From positions 1-64,000 of IMG/VR virus record IMGVR_UViG_3300036766_000032: a stretch of DNA of 64,000 nt, one strand, 5' to 3'. Within the stretch, counting starts at the first letter, position 1, and the number at the start of each line of letters is the position of its first letter. This stretch comes from a virus. The position numbers and the translations under genes were made by a program. This document shows, in pieces, positions 15,340 through 23,373 of this stretch. The notes under the pieces were generated by a model. The model saw only the letters and a list, made by a program, of their open reading frames with translations. It was not told the origin of the DNA and ran no database searches.

Positions 15340-17454
15340 ATGACTAGAAGTAAAGAGAAGTTGACAGCGGTTGGTATAACATGCGGCGTCGGGTCCATGT
15401 TGATCGGAGCGAAGCAGGCTGGGTTCAAGGTGTTAGGTAATATCGAATGGCGGGGGTATTATTCTAGAGTCGATGAACAGGGTCGAAACACCTTCAGAGA
15501 ATACTTCAAAGCCCCTTTAGTCCGCCGGATCGAGGACTTAGCAGCGGACGAAGTCGAACGGATGACTGGAGCGACACTGGCTTTTTCGCATCCGGAATGC
15601 ATCGTGTCAGGAGACGTCCCGGTGTACACAGCGGACGGGTGGCGTCCGATTAAGGGAATCGAGGTCGGGGAACTCGTTATGACCCACAAGGGGAGATTCA
15701 GGCCTGTGGTTCGAGTGTTCCGGAACACGATGGTGAAAGGAGCGCCGAAGATTCGACTATACGCGTCCACCGAGAAGACCCATGGGAAGGCCCTGACTGT
15801 AACGGCCAATCACCCTATTCGGACATCTGATGGCCGATGGGTTCGAGCTGACGAAGTATCCGCTGGGGATTCGATCCGAGTCCTGGCAAGACGATGTGAA
15901 TCGTGCGGTTCGTGGATGCCCATGTGGGCCTCCGATGACGACTCGAAGCGTTGCTCCGTGTCGTGTTCGACGAAGGAAGTCTGGTCCTTGATGGAGAAAG
16001 TCGAGCGTGTCAACCAAACATCAGCGGCCCATGTAAAGACAAGAGCCCGAAGAAACTTCTTGAAGTCCGGACGTTCGAAGCTGGAAGAAACCCTCGAAGG
16101 AAGTCTCGTGGAAGTAGGGATCCCCCCCGAGTCTCAGTACCCGATCGGGGGATACTACGTTGACCTAGCGATCCCAGACAAGAAAATTGCTATCGAGTGT
16201 GACGGGGGAAACTTTCATAACATGGATGATCCGAGACGTCAGGAGGAAATCGAAGCCGCCGGGTGGACTGTACTACGTTTTGATGGATCGTCTATCGAGT
16301 CTGACCCAAGACGGTGCGCTGAGGTTGTCGAACGAGTCTTCCACAACTATTCAGGAAGCTATTCCTCGGTACCCGTGACAGTCACTCGGGTAGAGGTTCA
16401 AACGTCGGAACAGGACCGAACCGTCTACAATTTAGGCGTCGCGGAGGATAGCAGCTACATCGCGAAGGGATTCGTTATGAAAAACTGCGGTAATTTCTCA
16501 AATATGAGAGTCGACAAGACCGCGGCACTGACGGACCCTGGTGACATCCCCTTGGCGATGGACTTGGTCGGTAAGTTGAAACCCCGGTTCTTCGCCATGG
16601 ATGATCTTCCAAAGTCGTTCATGGCGTACACGATGGAAGAGTACGTCAACGCTCTTCCCGACTACGACTTATTTCCGGAATGGATTTCAAATTACAACTA
16701 CGGAAACATCCAGAAAAACCGGAAGAGATTCTTCATGATCGGTGCTCTGAAGAATGAGGGGTTCACTTTTCAGGCCGGGGAAGAACCAAACATCACGACG
16801 GTTCGGGACCTGATTGAAGACCTCGTCCGGTCGCATGGGAAGATTCCGAACACCGAGAAGCACGTGGAAGGGAATGAGAACTGCGGTAGAGCGAAGGATA
16901 TGTACGGGTATGGAAACCGATTCACATGGGCTGACCTCAAGAACTACTTCAAGAACAAACCATCCGGGGAAGTTATGACGTACGACTCAAGTTCCGGAGT
17001 TCGAAAGAGTCGCTTCGGATTTGGTAAGGGTCACTGGGATAGTTACGCCTACGTTCTAACGGGGGGGAGTCCGATCATTCACCCGATCCGGAATACCCCG
17101 ATGAACATTCGGGAACTTGCCCGGATTCAAGGAGCTCCAGACGACTTCGAGTTCTACGGAACCAAGGTGGACTCCAAGGGTAGGTGGAACATCGAGAAGA
17201 ATATACACATGGTCAAGCAGGTGGGGAAGTTCATGCCAGTTCAGTTCTGCAACTACGTTTCTAAACAAGTGTCGGCCCACGTTAACGAGAAAAAATTCAG
17301 GCCGTCGGGCCGTCGATTTCTTGCCCCAAACCAACACATCGACGACGCGAAGATGTGGTACTGCGAGAACGTTGGATACACAAACCAGAAAGGAGCTTGC
17401 ACAGCTTGTTGGGTGTATGACCCCTGCGACGCCAAACACAAGGTGAAAATATGA
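15340..17454 (+). CDS. C5-cytosine DNA methyltransferase precursor with intein
   Basis: A 704-residue precursor; ATG 15340 follows AGGAGAGG. Residues 1-86 and 383-704 form a methyltransferase: motif I ITCGVGSMLIGAKQAGF, motif IV HPECGNFS, motif VIII NRKRFFMIG, a target region ending in HPIRNTPM, and motifs IX-X IRELARIQGAPDDF and VGKFMPVQFCNYV. The usual ENV of motif VI appears as DDL. A 296-residue intein splits motif IV between Glu86 and the catalytic Cys, so the enzyme must splice to act. The last 30 residues are Cys-rich (CENV, CTAC, CDAK) and may bind zinc. The spliced enzyme would be 408 residues. Confidence 0.9.
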   Translation: MTRSKEKLTAVGITCGVGSMLIGAKQAGFKVLGNIEWRGYYSRVDEQGRNTFREYFKAPLVRRIEDLAADEVERMTGATLAFSHPECIVSGDVPVYTADGWRPIKGIEVGELVMTHKGRFRPVVRVFRNTMVKGAPKIRLYASTEKTHGKALTVTANHPIRTSDGRWVRADEVSAGDSIRVLARRCESCGSWMPMWASDDDSKRCSVSCSTKEVWSLMEKVERVNQTSAAHVKTRARRNFLKSGRSKLEETLEGSLVEVGIPPESQYPIGGYYVDLAIPDKKIAIECDGGNFHNMDDPRRQEEIEAAGWTVLRFDGSSIESDPRRCAEVVERVFHNYSGSYSSVPVTVTRVEVQTSEQDRTVYNLGVAEDSSYIAKGFVMKNCGNFSNMRVDKTAALTDPGDIPLAMDLVGKLKPRFFAMDDLPKSFMAYTMEEYVNALPDYDLFPEWISNYNYGNIQKNRKRFFMIGALKNEGFTFQAGEEPNITTVRDLIEDLVRSHGKIPNTEKHVEGNENCGRAKDMYGYGNRFTWADLKNYFKNKPSGEVMTYDSSSGVRKSRFGFGKGHWDSYAYVLTGGSPIIHPIRNTPMNIRELARIQGAPDDFEFYGTKVDSKGRWNIEKNIHMVKQVGKFMPVQFCNYVSKQVSAHVNEKKFRPSGRRFLAPNQHIDDAKMWYCENVGYTNQKGACTACWVYDPCDAKHKVKI
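15598..16485 (+). other. Intein with Vsr/DUF559-like endonuclease domain
   Basis: In-frame element of 296 codons in the methyltransferase gene. Block A begins at its Cys1 (CIVSGDVPVYTADG), block B is TVTANHPIR (T..H), block F/G is NLGVAEDSSYIAKGF ending in MKN followed by extein Cys. The penultimate residue is Lys instead of His. Between the splicing blocks lies a CxxC...C segment and a nuclease domain: YYVDLAIPDKKIAIECDG with NFH, a DUF559/Vsr-type PD-(D/E)XK core as in EDxHD homing endonucleases. The splice product joins Glu86 to the catalytic Cys of the methyltransferase. Confidence 0.9.
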
Positions 17455-18332
17455 GTAACTTAGATGTTGAAGTTGAAGTCGAAGAAGTTAATTTAGCAAA
17501 GGTTCGACGTCCGGACGACTACCACTGTTCTTGTAAGTGGTGTAGAAAGTTTCTCGGGGTTCTTCGTAAAAAAGATGGGACGTTCTATAGTCGTAACGAG
17601 CGACGAGCGTACTACTCGAAGGAAGAAATCGCCAGCACTAAGGACGAGGGTGGGGGTCACTTGGCCAAGACCCCTCTTCACATTGCGAGATGGGCGGTTC
17701 AGACGTACACAAAAACGGGGAATGTGGTGTTCGACCCGACGATGGGGGCCGGGACTACGGCAGTCGAATCGTTGCGCCTGGGGAGAGCCACGTTTGGAAT
17801 CGAACTGGAGTTCGTTGATGTGATCCTAGCGAACATCAAAATAAACAATCCTTTCCAGATGAACTGCAAAATAGTGAGAGGAGATGCACTAGACATGACG
17901 AAGATTCTATCCAAGAACTTGGACTGGACCCCGTTCGACCTGATCGTAAATAACCCCCCATACTTCGGGGACCAGAGCCAAAAAGGAATGGGTCAATCCG
18001 GGTATACGTACACTCCGAACGTTAAGAATATCGCTCTGTCAAAGGGGGATTATTACTCGAAGATCGAGAGCCTCTACCGACAATCGAGCGATCACTTAAG
18101 GTCGGGGGGTCACCTGGTCATCGGGGTCAAGGATCAGATGAAGAACAAAAAACCAGACATGCTCCACGAGAAGATCAACAACGTCATCTCGGATACGTGC
18201 GGACTCGTTTACGTTGGAACAGCGATCCTCCCTCACCACCCCAAGACGTTATTCTTGAACTCGTACCCGAAACAATACCCGGGGGTGGTGATTCCCCTGT
18301 ATCAAACCATCGCAGTTTGGAGAAAGCCATGA
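17451..18332 (+). CDS. DNA N6-adenine or N4-cytosine methyltransferase
   Basis: A 293-residue enzyme overlapping the previous stop. Motif I is FDPTMGAGTTAVES near residue 94, preceded by a motif X-like TPLHIARWAV; motif IV is NNPPYF near residue 168. NPPY marks amino-methyltransferases acting on adenine N6 or cytosine N4. An N-terminal CSCKWC cluster may bind zinc. No target recognition domain of known type is visible. With the C5 enzyme next to it the phage has two DNA methyltransferases, useful against host restriction. Confidence 0.85.
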   Translation: MSNLDVEVEVEEVNLAKVRRPDDYHCSCKWCRKFLGVLRKKDGTFYSRNERRAYYSKEEIASTKDEGGGHLAKTPLHIARWAVQTYTKTGNVVFDPTMGAGTTAVESLRLGRATFGIELEFVDVILANIKINNPFQMNCKIVRGDALDMTKILSKNLDWTPFDLIVNNPPYFGDQSQKGMGQSGYTYTPNVKNIALSKGDYYSKIESLYRQSSDHLRSGGHLVIGVKDQMKNKKPDMLHEKINNVISDTCGLVYVGTAILPHHPKTLFLNSYPKQYPGVVIPLYQTIAVWRKP

Positions 18333-19111
18333 AACTATATTCTGACCCAGAAGAAGCTATCAAAGCGACGACGACTCAGATTCAGAGGATGAACCACCTA
18401 ATTCACACGGAGAAGTGGCAGGGATTCGACATCTCGAAGAAACCGGAAGCTGAGATGCATGAGATTCTGGAGTGGGATTTCAAATTCCCCATGGTGGCCG
18501 AAGACCTCGGGTACTACCGGAAGCAGATCCAGCCGAACATCCCATGGGCCGACGACCACTTCGAGGAACGCGTCTCGGGGGAGCCGGTCAATCCCGGAGA
18601 GACGTGGAAGAACTGGCCTTGGGCTAACAAGGCGGATGAGTCCCGAATCTTCGACGGGAAGTTCAGTCACACGTACATGGAACGGTACTGGCCGAAAGTT
18701 ATGAACGGGGTTGGCGTAGAGGGGCACCGATTTCTATATGGAGACTTGGACGACGTCGTCGCGCTTCTGACTAACGAGCCCCTGACTCGTCAGGCTTACC
18801 TCCCAATCTTCTTCCCGGAAGACACGGGAGCGGTCCACGGTAATCGGATTCCATGCACACTAGGCTATTGGTGGATCCGACGAGGGAACCATCTCCACGT
18901 CCACTACCCGATCCGATCATGCGACTTTTACCGTCACTTCCGAGACGACATCTACCTTACGGTTCGTCTTACGATCTGGTTGCTCAAGGAACTTCGAGAG
19001 AAGTCTCCGGAGAAGTGGAACAACGTCAAACTCGGAACTTACTCTATGTGGATCGGAAGTCTTCACCTGTTCCGAAACGATTTCATAAAACTGTTTGGAG
19101 CGACCAAATGA
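18329..19111 (+). CDS. Thymidylate synthase family, probable dCMP hydroxymethylase
   Basis: A 260-residue protein starting at ATG 18329 after GGAGAAAGCC. The ThyA core is recognisable: LTNEPLTRQAYL (phosphate-binding Arg), IPC with the nucleophile Cys176, RSCD at 196-199, and GSLHLF near the end. The residue that is Asn177 in E. coli ThyA is Asp207 here (RDDIY). The same Asn-to-Asp change defines phage dCMP hydroxymethylases (T4 gp42), which add hydroxymethyl to dCMP using methylene-tetrahydrofolate. The His after the catalytic Cys is Thr, and the sugar-binding Tyr is Phe, so the enzyme is divergent. A dUMP-acting role cannot be excluded. Confidence 0.75.
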   Translation: MKLYSDPEEAIKATTTQIQRMNHLIHTEKWQGFDISKKPEAEMHEILEWDFKFPMVAEDLGYYRKQIQPNIPWADDHFEERVSGEPVNPGETWKNWPWANKADESRIFDGKFSHTYMERYWPKVMNGVGVEGHRFLYGDLDDVVALLTNEPLTRQAYLPIFFPEDTGAVHGNRIPCTLGYWWIRRGNHLHVHYPIRSCDFYRHFRDDIYLTVRLTIWLLKELREKSPEKWNNVKLGTYSMWIGSLHLFRNDFIKLFGATK

Positions 19112-19680
19112 GACCGACAAGAGATTCTATTAACCTGAGCATCGCTCGGGTAGTAGCAACCCGGTCGACGTGCCTCAGGCGGTCGGTCGGTTGTGTTCTG
19201 ACAGATGTTAGTGGTCACATACTTTCGACGGGTTACAACGGGGTGGCGCGAGGAGTCCCCCACTGTAATGACTCTATGGTCGCCCGGTTCCATCACTTCA
19301 CCGAGTTCACCTTCGCAGTTGACGGGTTGCGCGCCTCAGGAGTAATCACCAAGGACGCCCAGGTGGAGCCCGCTCCAGAAGGGCCGTACATGGTGTCGTA
19401 TTACCCCGATGCGTGTCGAGGATCGAACTCTCCCAGCGGTACGAACTTAGATGGGTGTGGGGCGATCCACGCTGAGCAGAATGCTTTGCTACAGTGTCCG
19501 GACGTGTCGTTGATCCACACTTGTTATTGCACGACCGCGCCGTGCGTTACCTGCACGAAGCTTCTGATGAACACCGGTTGTCAACGGATCATCTTCATTG
19601 AGGACTATCCCCAGTCAGGAGCGTCGAAGGATCTTGCTGAAAGACGAGGTATATTATGGGAACAAGAACTAATGGTTTGA
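19108..19680 (+). CDS. Deoxycytidylate deaminase family protein
   Basis: A 190-residue zinc deaminase linked by ATGA to the synthase-like gene. RRSVGCVLTD and TGYNG are the N-terminal signatures; the active site is HAEQNAL (zinc His and catalytic Glu) with PCVTC supplying two zinc cysteines; an extra His/Cys pair (HC near residue 52) resembles the second zinc site of phage enzymes. It should convert dCMP to dUMP. About 40 residues are inserted before the active site (around EGPYMVSYY), more than in T4-type enzymes. An alternative activity on a modified cytosine nucleotide is possible. Confidence 0.85.
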   Translation: MRPTRDSINLSIARVVATRSTCLRRSVGCVLTDVSGHILSTGYNGVARGVPHCNDSMVARFHHFTEFTFAVDGLRASGVITKDAQVEPAPEGPYMVSYYPDACRGSNSPSGTNLDGCGAIHAEQNALLQCPDVSLIHTCYCTTAPCVTCTKLLMNTGCQRIIFIEDYPQSGASKDLAERRGILWEQELMV

Positions 19681-19991
19681 TAGAATCTCTCGGCCTTAAA
19701 CGAATCGGGATTCGAAACGTTAGCGGCTTCGTGGGAGTGTCGGTCGGCCGGGATCGAGTCACGGGAAGAATCAAACTGTGGGTGGCTAGTTGTTTGGACG
19801 GGAAAACCGGACGTCAGTTGAATGTAGCGTACTCGGTGTCAAAGAATGGATTCAAAGGGGCCTTTCGACTGGCCGTCACCAAGAGGTCCGAGTGGATCCT
19901 GGGGCGGAAGCTGACCCCCACTGAAGTCGCATCCATCCAACGAAGAGCCCCCGCTATCCCGGAAGGTGTCCCTCATGATCGAATTGATTAG
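19656..19991 (+). CDS. Stand-alone AP2-like DNA-binding protein
   Basis: A 111-residue protein whose ATG lies 25 bases inside the deaminase gene. Residues about 23-70 follow the AP2 domain: GFVGVSVGRD, a central WVAS, then KNGFKGAFRLAVTKRSEW. AP2 domains in phages usually accompany HNH homing nucleases, but no HNH motif is present. It may be a remnant of a homing endonuclease or a small regulator. Confidence 0.6.
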   Translation: MGTRTNGLIESLGLKRIGIRNVSGFVGVSVGRDRVTGRIKLWVASCLDGKTGRQLNVAYSVSKNGFKGAFRLAVTKRSEWILGRKLTPTEVASIQRRAPAIPEGVPHDRID

Positions 19992-20193
19992 GTTCCTGGT
20001 AGCTCTCAAACGGATCAAGAAGCGGATGGCCGAACACGCTGTGGACTTTGAAAAAATTCTTCTTCACCCTCTATTCGAAAGAGCCCTACATTTATACTTT
20101 CTTAAGGTTCTCTCCCTCGAACGATTGGTGGAGGACTCGGCCTACATAAATAAGAATTGTAACTTCATCTACTCTAGAGGATTACTCGCATGA
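19975..20193 (+). CDS. Small hypothetical protein
   Basis: A 72-residue protein from ATG 19975, with GGAAGG just upstream. Mostly hydrophobic and basic helices; no clear membrane segment and no known motif. Overlaps the AP2 gene by 17 bases and the DHH gene by four. Confidence 0.5.
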   Translation: MIELIRFLVALKRIKKRMAEHAVDFEKILLHPLFERALHLYFLKVLSLERLVEDSAYINKNCNFIYSRGLLA

Positions 20194-21080
20194 ATACAGA
20201 ATCAAAGAAGGGACTGTGCATCTATCACGGAGGCGGATGCCTCGACGGTTTCACTTCGGCGTGGGTCGTCCATGAACAATTCGGGGAAGACCTTGAGTAT
20301 CACCCTGGAGTATACCAAGAAGCGCCGCCGGACGTGGCCGGACGGAATGTCCTCCTGGTCGACTTCTCGTACAAGAGAGACGTGATCCTAAAGATGTTAA
20401 TAAATGGGGCCAAGTCGATCATTATTCTGGATCACCACGAGTCGGCCGTAAGGGAGCTGCAACCTTTACTCGACGACGAAGTGATAGATGGGATTCTTGA
20501 CACGAAGAAGTCTGGGTGTCGCCTGACGTGGGAGTGGTTCAACGGTGCGTCGACATCCGTCCCAGAGATACTCTTACGCGTCGAGGACCGCGACCTATTC
20601 CGGTTCCAGTACGAGGACACGAACGAGGTGGTGGCCGCGCTAGCGTCATACCCGCAAGACTTCGAGACGTGGAGTGTGCTTATGAAGGATCCGACTCCAG
20701 AGATGGACTTGTCGGACGAAGGTCGCCACATACTGCGTAAGCATCACAAGGAGGTCCACGACGCAGTCAATGACCCGTCGCGAAGACTGACTCTGACCAT
20801 TGGCGAATATACCGTCCCCGCTATCAACGCTCCTCATACGCAAGCGTCTGACATCGGTCACGAACTGGCGAAGGGGGCACCGTTCGGCGTGGTGTTTCAC
20901 TTAACTGCTGACGGCGGTGTTAGCTTCAGTCTGCGCTCTGAAAAGGGCAGCGGCACCGACGTCTCTCTCATAGCCGAGCAGTTTGGTGGAGGAGGGCACC
21001 GTAACGCGGCTGGGTTTAAGAGTAGTCTAGACGTTCTCTGCGGATTTATGGGCCATGGTCTTATGGGATGCGGACTATGA
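20190..21080 (+). CDS. DHH-family phosphoesterase
   Basis: A 296-residue protein with the DHH superfamily motifs: CLDGFTSAW (motif I, with the first Asp of DxDG replaced by Cys), VDFSY (motif II), LDHHES (motif III, the DHH signature) and a C-terminal FGGGGHRNAAGF substrate-binding DHHA1 motif. Relatives include oligoribonuclease NrnA, exopolyphosphatase-like proteins and cyclic-dinucleotide phosphodiesterases. In a phage it could degrade short RNA or DNA pieces or host signalling nucleotides; the sequence does not decide. The Cys in motif I may alter metal binding. Confidence 0.8.
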   Translation: MNTESKKGLCIYHGGGCLDGFTSAWVVHEQFGEDLEYHPGVYQEAPPDVAGRNVLLVDFSYKRDVILKMLINGAKSIIILDHHESAVRELQPLLDDEVIDGILDTKKSGCRLTWEWFNGASTSVPEILLRVEDRDLFRFQYEDTNEVVAALASYPQDFETWSVLMKDPTPEMDLSDEGRHILRKHHKEVHDAVNDPSRRLTLTIGEYTVPAINAPHTQASDIGHELAKGAPFGVVFHLTADGGVSFSLRSEKGSGTDVSLIAEQFGGGGHRNAAGFKSSLDVLCGFMGHGLMGCGL

Positions 21081-21364
21081 ACGGAGAACTGGAACCCGGA
21101 GTCCCACATCCTTGCGCGCTCGACGCTGTTCGGTGGATCCACGAGAATCTCAGCGCGGTAGATCTGCTTCAATGGCGTGAAGCGTTCGCATCTTCAGCAC
21201 TGGCGGGGAGCGTAATCGGTGACGTGTGCGGAGAGACGCTGGACCGCTTTCTAGATAACAAGCCCGTCTCGGACAGGTATGTCCTTGGACTCGCATGGAT
21301 GCTTCGTGAATGCCACGTTCCTAACGCATCCGAGAAAGACCACAGCCAGGAGGAGTCGCAGTAA
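21077..21364 (+). CDS. Hypothetical protein
   Basis: A 95-residue protein coupled by ATGA to the DHH gene. It is acidic and mainly helical. No known motif. It precedes a zinc-motif protein and the ligase gene. Confidence 0.6.
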   Translation: MNGELEPGVPHPCALDAVRWIHENLSAVDLLQWREAFASSALAGSVIGDVCGETLDRFLDNKPVSDRYVLGLAWMLRECHVPNASEKDHSQEESQ

Positions 21365-21561
21365 TGCTTAAACATGTAGGATGTATCCTTGGGATTCATA
21401 AGTGGGTCCAGAGCCGTCCTCTAGTACAGGCCGACGCGTTCCCACCACCATTCGTGAAATACGACACACCGACGCGCAAGTGTGAGCACTGTAGTAAAGG
21501 ACAGAACTGGCTCCCAGGTTACGGAGGTAGCGAATTCGGATGCTGGATAGACAAAGTATGA
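21364..21561 (+). CDS. DUF1660-like zinc protein
   Basis: A 65-residue protein starting on the last base of the previous stop. CILGIHKW followed by CEHC gives the C-x4-H-x-W...CxxC pattern of DUF1660-like prophage proteins, the same pattern seen twice in the protein at 3590. Function unknown. Confidence 0.65.
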   Translation: MLKHVGCILGIHKWVQSRPLVQADAFPPPFVKYDTPTRKCEHCSKGQNWLPGYGGSEFGCWIDKV

Positions 21562-22442
21562 GGCCGATGCTTGCAGCCAAACTGGACGACATGCCCGCGC
21601 GCTATCCTCTCCTCGCATCCCCGAAGTTGGACGGAGTGCGTGCCTTGATCATCAACGGGGAAGTGCTGAGCCGTTCACTGAAGCCGATACCGAACCAGCA
21701 CGTCCAGGAACTGTTCGGGCGTCAGGCACTAGAGGGATTCGACGGCGAGTTGATCGTCGGCTCTCCGGTAGCGTCGGACGCATACCGCGCCACGATGAGC
21801 GGAGTCATGAGCCAGAGCGGCGAGCCGGACGTGACGTTCCACGTGTTCGACAACTACACGTTAGCGTACGAAACCTTCGATGTCCGGTTGGCTTCCGTGG
21901 TCCGCGCGATCATTAAACTGCGAAACGGAAACAGGCGCATTCACAGCGTCCCCCACATTCTGGTGTCGCACGACGAGGATCTATTACGGTACGAGACGTG
22001 CATGCTATCAGAGGGTTATGAAGGGGTCATGCTCCGTCACCCGGACGGGGTCTACAAGCATGGGCGAGCTACCTTGCGCGAAGGGTCGCTAATGAAGTTG
22101 AAACGTTTCGAAGACTCCGAGGCCGTGGTACTGGGATGCGACGAGCTGATGCACAACGCCAACGAGGCGACGCGCGACGAATTGGGGCGTACGAAGCGAT
22201 CGAGTCACAAAGCGGGTAAGGTAGGGCGTGGCACTCTCGGAGCGCTCCACGTGCGGGATGTCAAGTCTGGCGTTGAGTTTGACATCGGCACGGGATTCGA
22301 CGACGCGACGCGCAAGGCGCTGTGGGGTGTTCGCACTACCTTGCCGGGGAAACTCGTCAAGTACAAGTATTTCCCCAGCGGTTCGAAGGACAAACCCAGA
22401 TTTCCCGTGTTCTTAGGTTTCCGAGACCTTACCGATCTGTAA
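21558..22442 (+). CDS. ATP-dependent DNA ligase
   Basis: A 294-residue ligase; ATG 21558 overlaps the previous TGA and is preferred to the ATG 18 bases upstream. Motif I KLDGVR near residue 23 carries the Lys that is adenylated; FDGELIVG (motif III), SEGYEGVMLRH (motif IV) and LMKLKRF (motif V) complete the adenylation domain, and an OB fold with a final KYKYFP segment follows. It seals nicks in DNA during replication and repair. It is the last gene before the 93-base repeat. A second, unusual ligase domain is fused to the prohead protease at 53404-55671. Confidence 0.92.
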   Translation: MRPMLAAKLDDMPARYPLLASPKLDGVRALIINGEVLSRSLKPIPNQHVQELFGRQALEGFDGELIVGSPVASDAYRATMSGVMSQSGEPDVTFHVFDNYTLAYETFDVRLASVVRAIIKLRNGNRRIHSVPHILVSHDEDLLRYETCMLSEGYEGVMLRHPDGVYKHGRATLREGSLMKLKRFEDSEAVVLGCDELMHNANEATRDELGRTKRSSHKAGKVGRGTLGALHVRDVKSGVEFDIGTGFDDATRKALWGVRTTLPGKLVKYKYFPSGSKDKPRFPVFLGFRDLTDL

Positions 22443-22533
22443 GTTGTTGATTGTAGGTATATTAAAACGCTTTACTTAGAGGGCTTCATCTGGTGTATGA
22501 TTAATCATACCCACTGGAGAGAAAGCCATGAAA
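22441..22533 (+). repeat. 93-base leader repeat, copy A
   Basis: These 93 bases recur at 25181-25273 with three mismatches in the body and cover a spacer, promoter-like site, operator palindrome, ribosome site (GGAGAGAAAGCC) and the first two codons of the following gene. Confidence 0.9.
22471..22509 (+). promoter_or_regulatory. Promoter-like site 3 with perfect 14-base palindrome
   Basis: TTTACT (22471-22476; TTACTT one base later) and TATGAT (22496-22501) are spaced 18-19 bases apart. TATGATTAATCATA (22496-22509) is a perfect palindrome beginning at the -10 box, so a protein bound there would block or reposition RNA polymerase. Confidence 0.7.
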
Positions 22534-22806
22534 GCCCTAGTCCAAGCCACTGAGACCTTCCTAGATGGTTCCAACGATAAGACAAGTCGTGAAGCTATTT
22601 CCCTCTATACACTGACTAGCAAGAAGTTCTTCCCCTGGACTAACGGAGTCCCTTCTGATCCCAACGAAGTCCTGTCGATAATGGGCATCCCGAAGAGTCT
22701 GGTCTCCGACGTTCACTACTTAATCAGCGGTAATGGCCGCGTCCTTGTTGCTACCTACAACAACGAAACCCAGCTAGTGGTCAACGTCACCCCGATAGAG
22801 GAGTAG
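22528..22806 (+). CDS. Small unknown protein expressed from a repeated leader
   Basis: A 92-residue protein with no recognisable domain; the N-terminal half is mixed, the C-terminal half (residues 60-90) beta-rich. Its leader, ribosome site and first codons are the same as those of the unrelated gene at 25268, so both should be expressed at the same time and strongly. Such short early proteins often act on host factors, but there is no direct sign of this. Confidence 0.65.
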   Translation: MKALVQATETFLDGSNDKTSREAISLYTLTSKKFFPWTNGVPSDPNEVLSIMGIPKSLVSDVHYLISGNGRVLVATYNNETQLVVNVTPIEE

Positions 22807-22811
22807 CCATC

Positions 22812-23069
22812 ATGGGAATTTACAAGTACGAAGTAATCGAGTCCCGCCGCTACGTACGCGATGACGGCGCAAAGGCTTCCATCTACGGTGCCTGTCCGTG
22901 GCAGAGCGCGGCTGAAGAAGCTCGCTGGAAGATTGAGACCGTAGGATACACGGTGCGCAATCCGTACACCGGACAAGTCGGTATCGGCCGTGCCCCCTGG
23001 AAGACTAGCGAAGAGGCGCAAGCCTTCGCCAACCAATTCCCCGCAAATCGCACTCCTATAGGAGACTAA
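22812..23069 (+). CDS. Small hypothetical protein
   Basis: An 85-residue protein starting five bases after the previous stop. Beta-rich, with Trp/Tyr-rich central segment; not recognised. Part of the four-gene unit driven by promoter-like site 3. Confidence 0.6.
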   Translation: MGIYKYEVIESRRYVRDDGAKASIYGACPWQSAAEEARWKIETVGYTVRNPYTGQVGIGRAPWKTSEEAQAFANQFPANRTPIGD

Positions 23070-23070
23070 C

Positions 23071-23373
23071 ATGCCCCCAAGATCGTTCGACGACGCAATC
23101 TGCAACGCGATAGACCGAGTTCCTATCCCACCCCCGGACCACATCAAGACGCTAGGTTTCGTGTTCCAGCTCATCCAAAACTCGGAAGACTGGATGCTTT
23201 CGATCGACACGACTATACCCAAGACCATGACCGCAATAGTGCGCGAGTCCATCATGTACTACGTCGGGGTGGAGCCGACATTCACCGAGGTCAGCGCGAA
23301 AGCAGTACGCGTGACGTCCATCGGGCGTCGTGCTCAAATGTGTGAACAGTTCGTAGCGAGCATCCTCCCATGA
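23071..23373 (+). CDS. Small hypothetical protein
   Basis: A 100-residue protein with GGAGAC upstream of its ATG. Mixed alpha/beta composition, no known motif, no signal peptide. It overlaps the next gene by four bases. Confidence 0.6.
   Translation: MPPRSFDDAICNAIDRVPIPPPDHIKTLGFVFQLIQNSEDWMLSIDTTIPKTMTAIVRESIMYYVGVEPTFTEVSAKAVRVTSIGRRAQMCEQFVASILP

Noticed and set aside
18197-18328. N-terminal extension of the ThyA-like protein
   Set aside because: It would overlap the preceding methyltransferase by over 130 bases; ATG 18329 has a strong ribosome site and overlaps the stop by four bases.
18853-19107. N-terminal extension of the deaminase
   Set aside because: It lies within the ThyA-like gene; deaminase homology begins at MRPTRDSINLSIA (19108).
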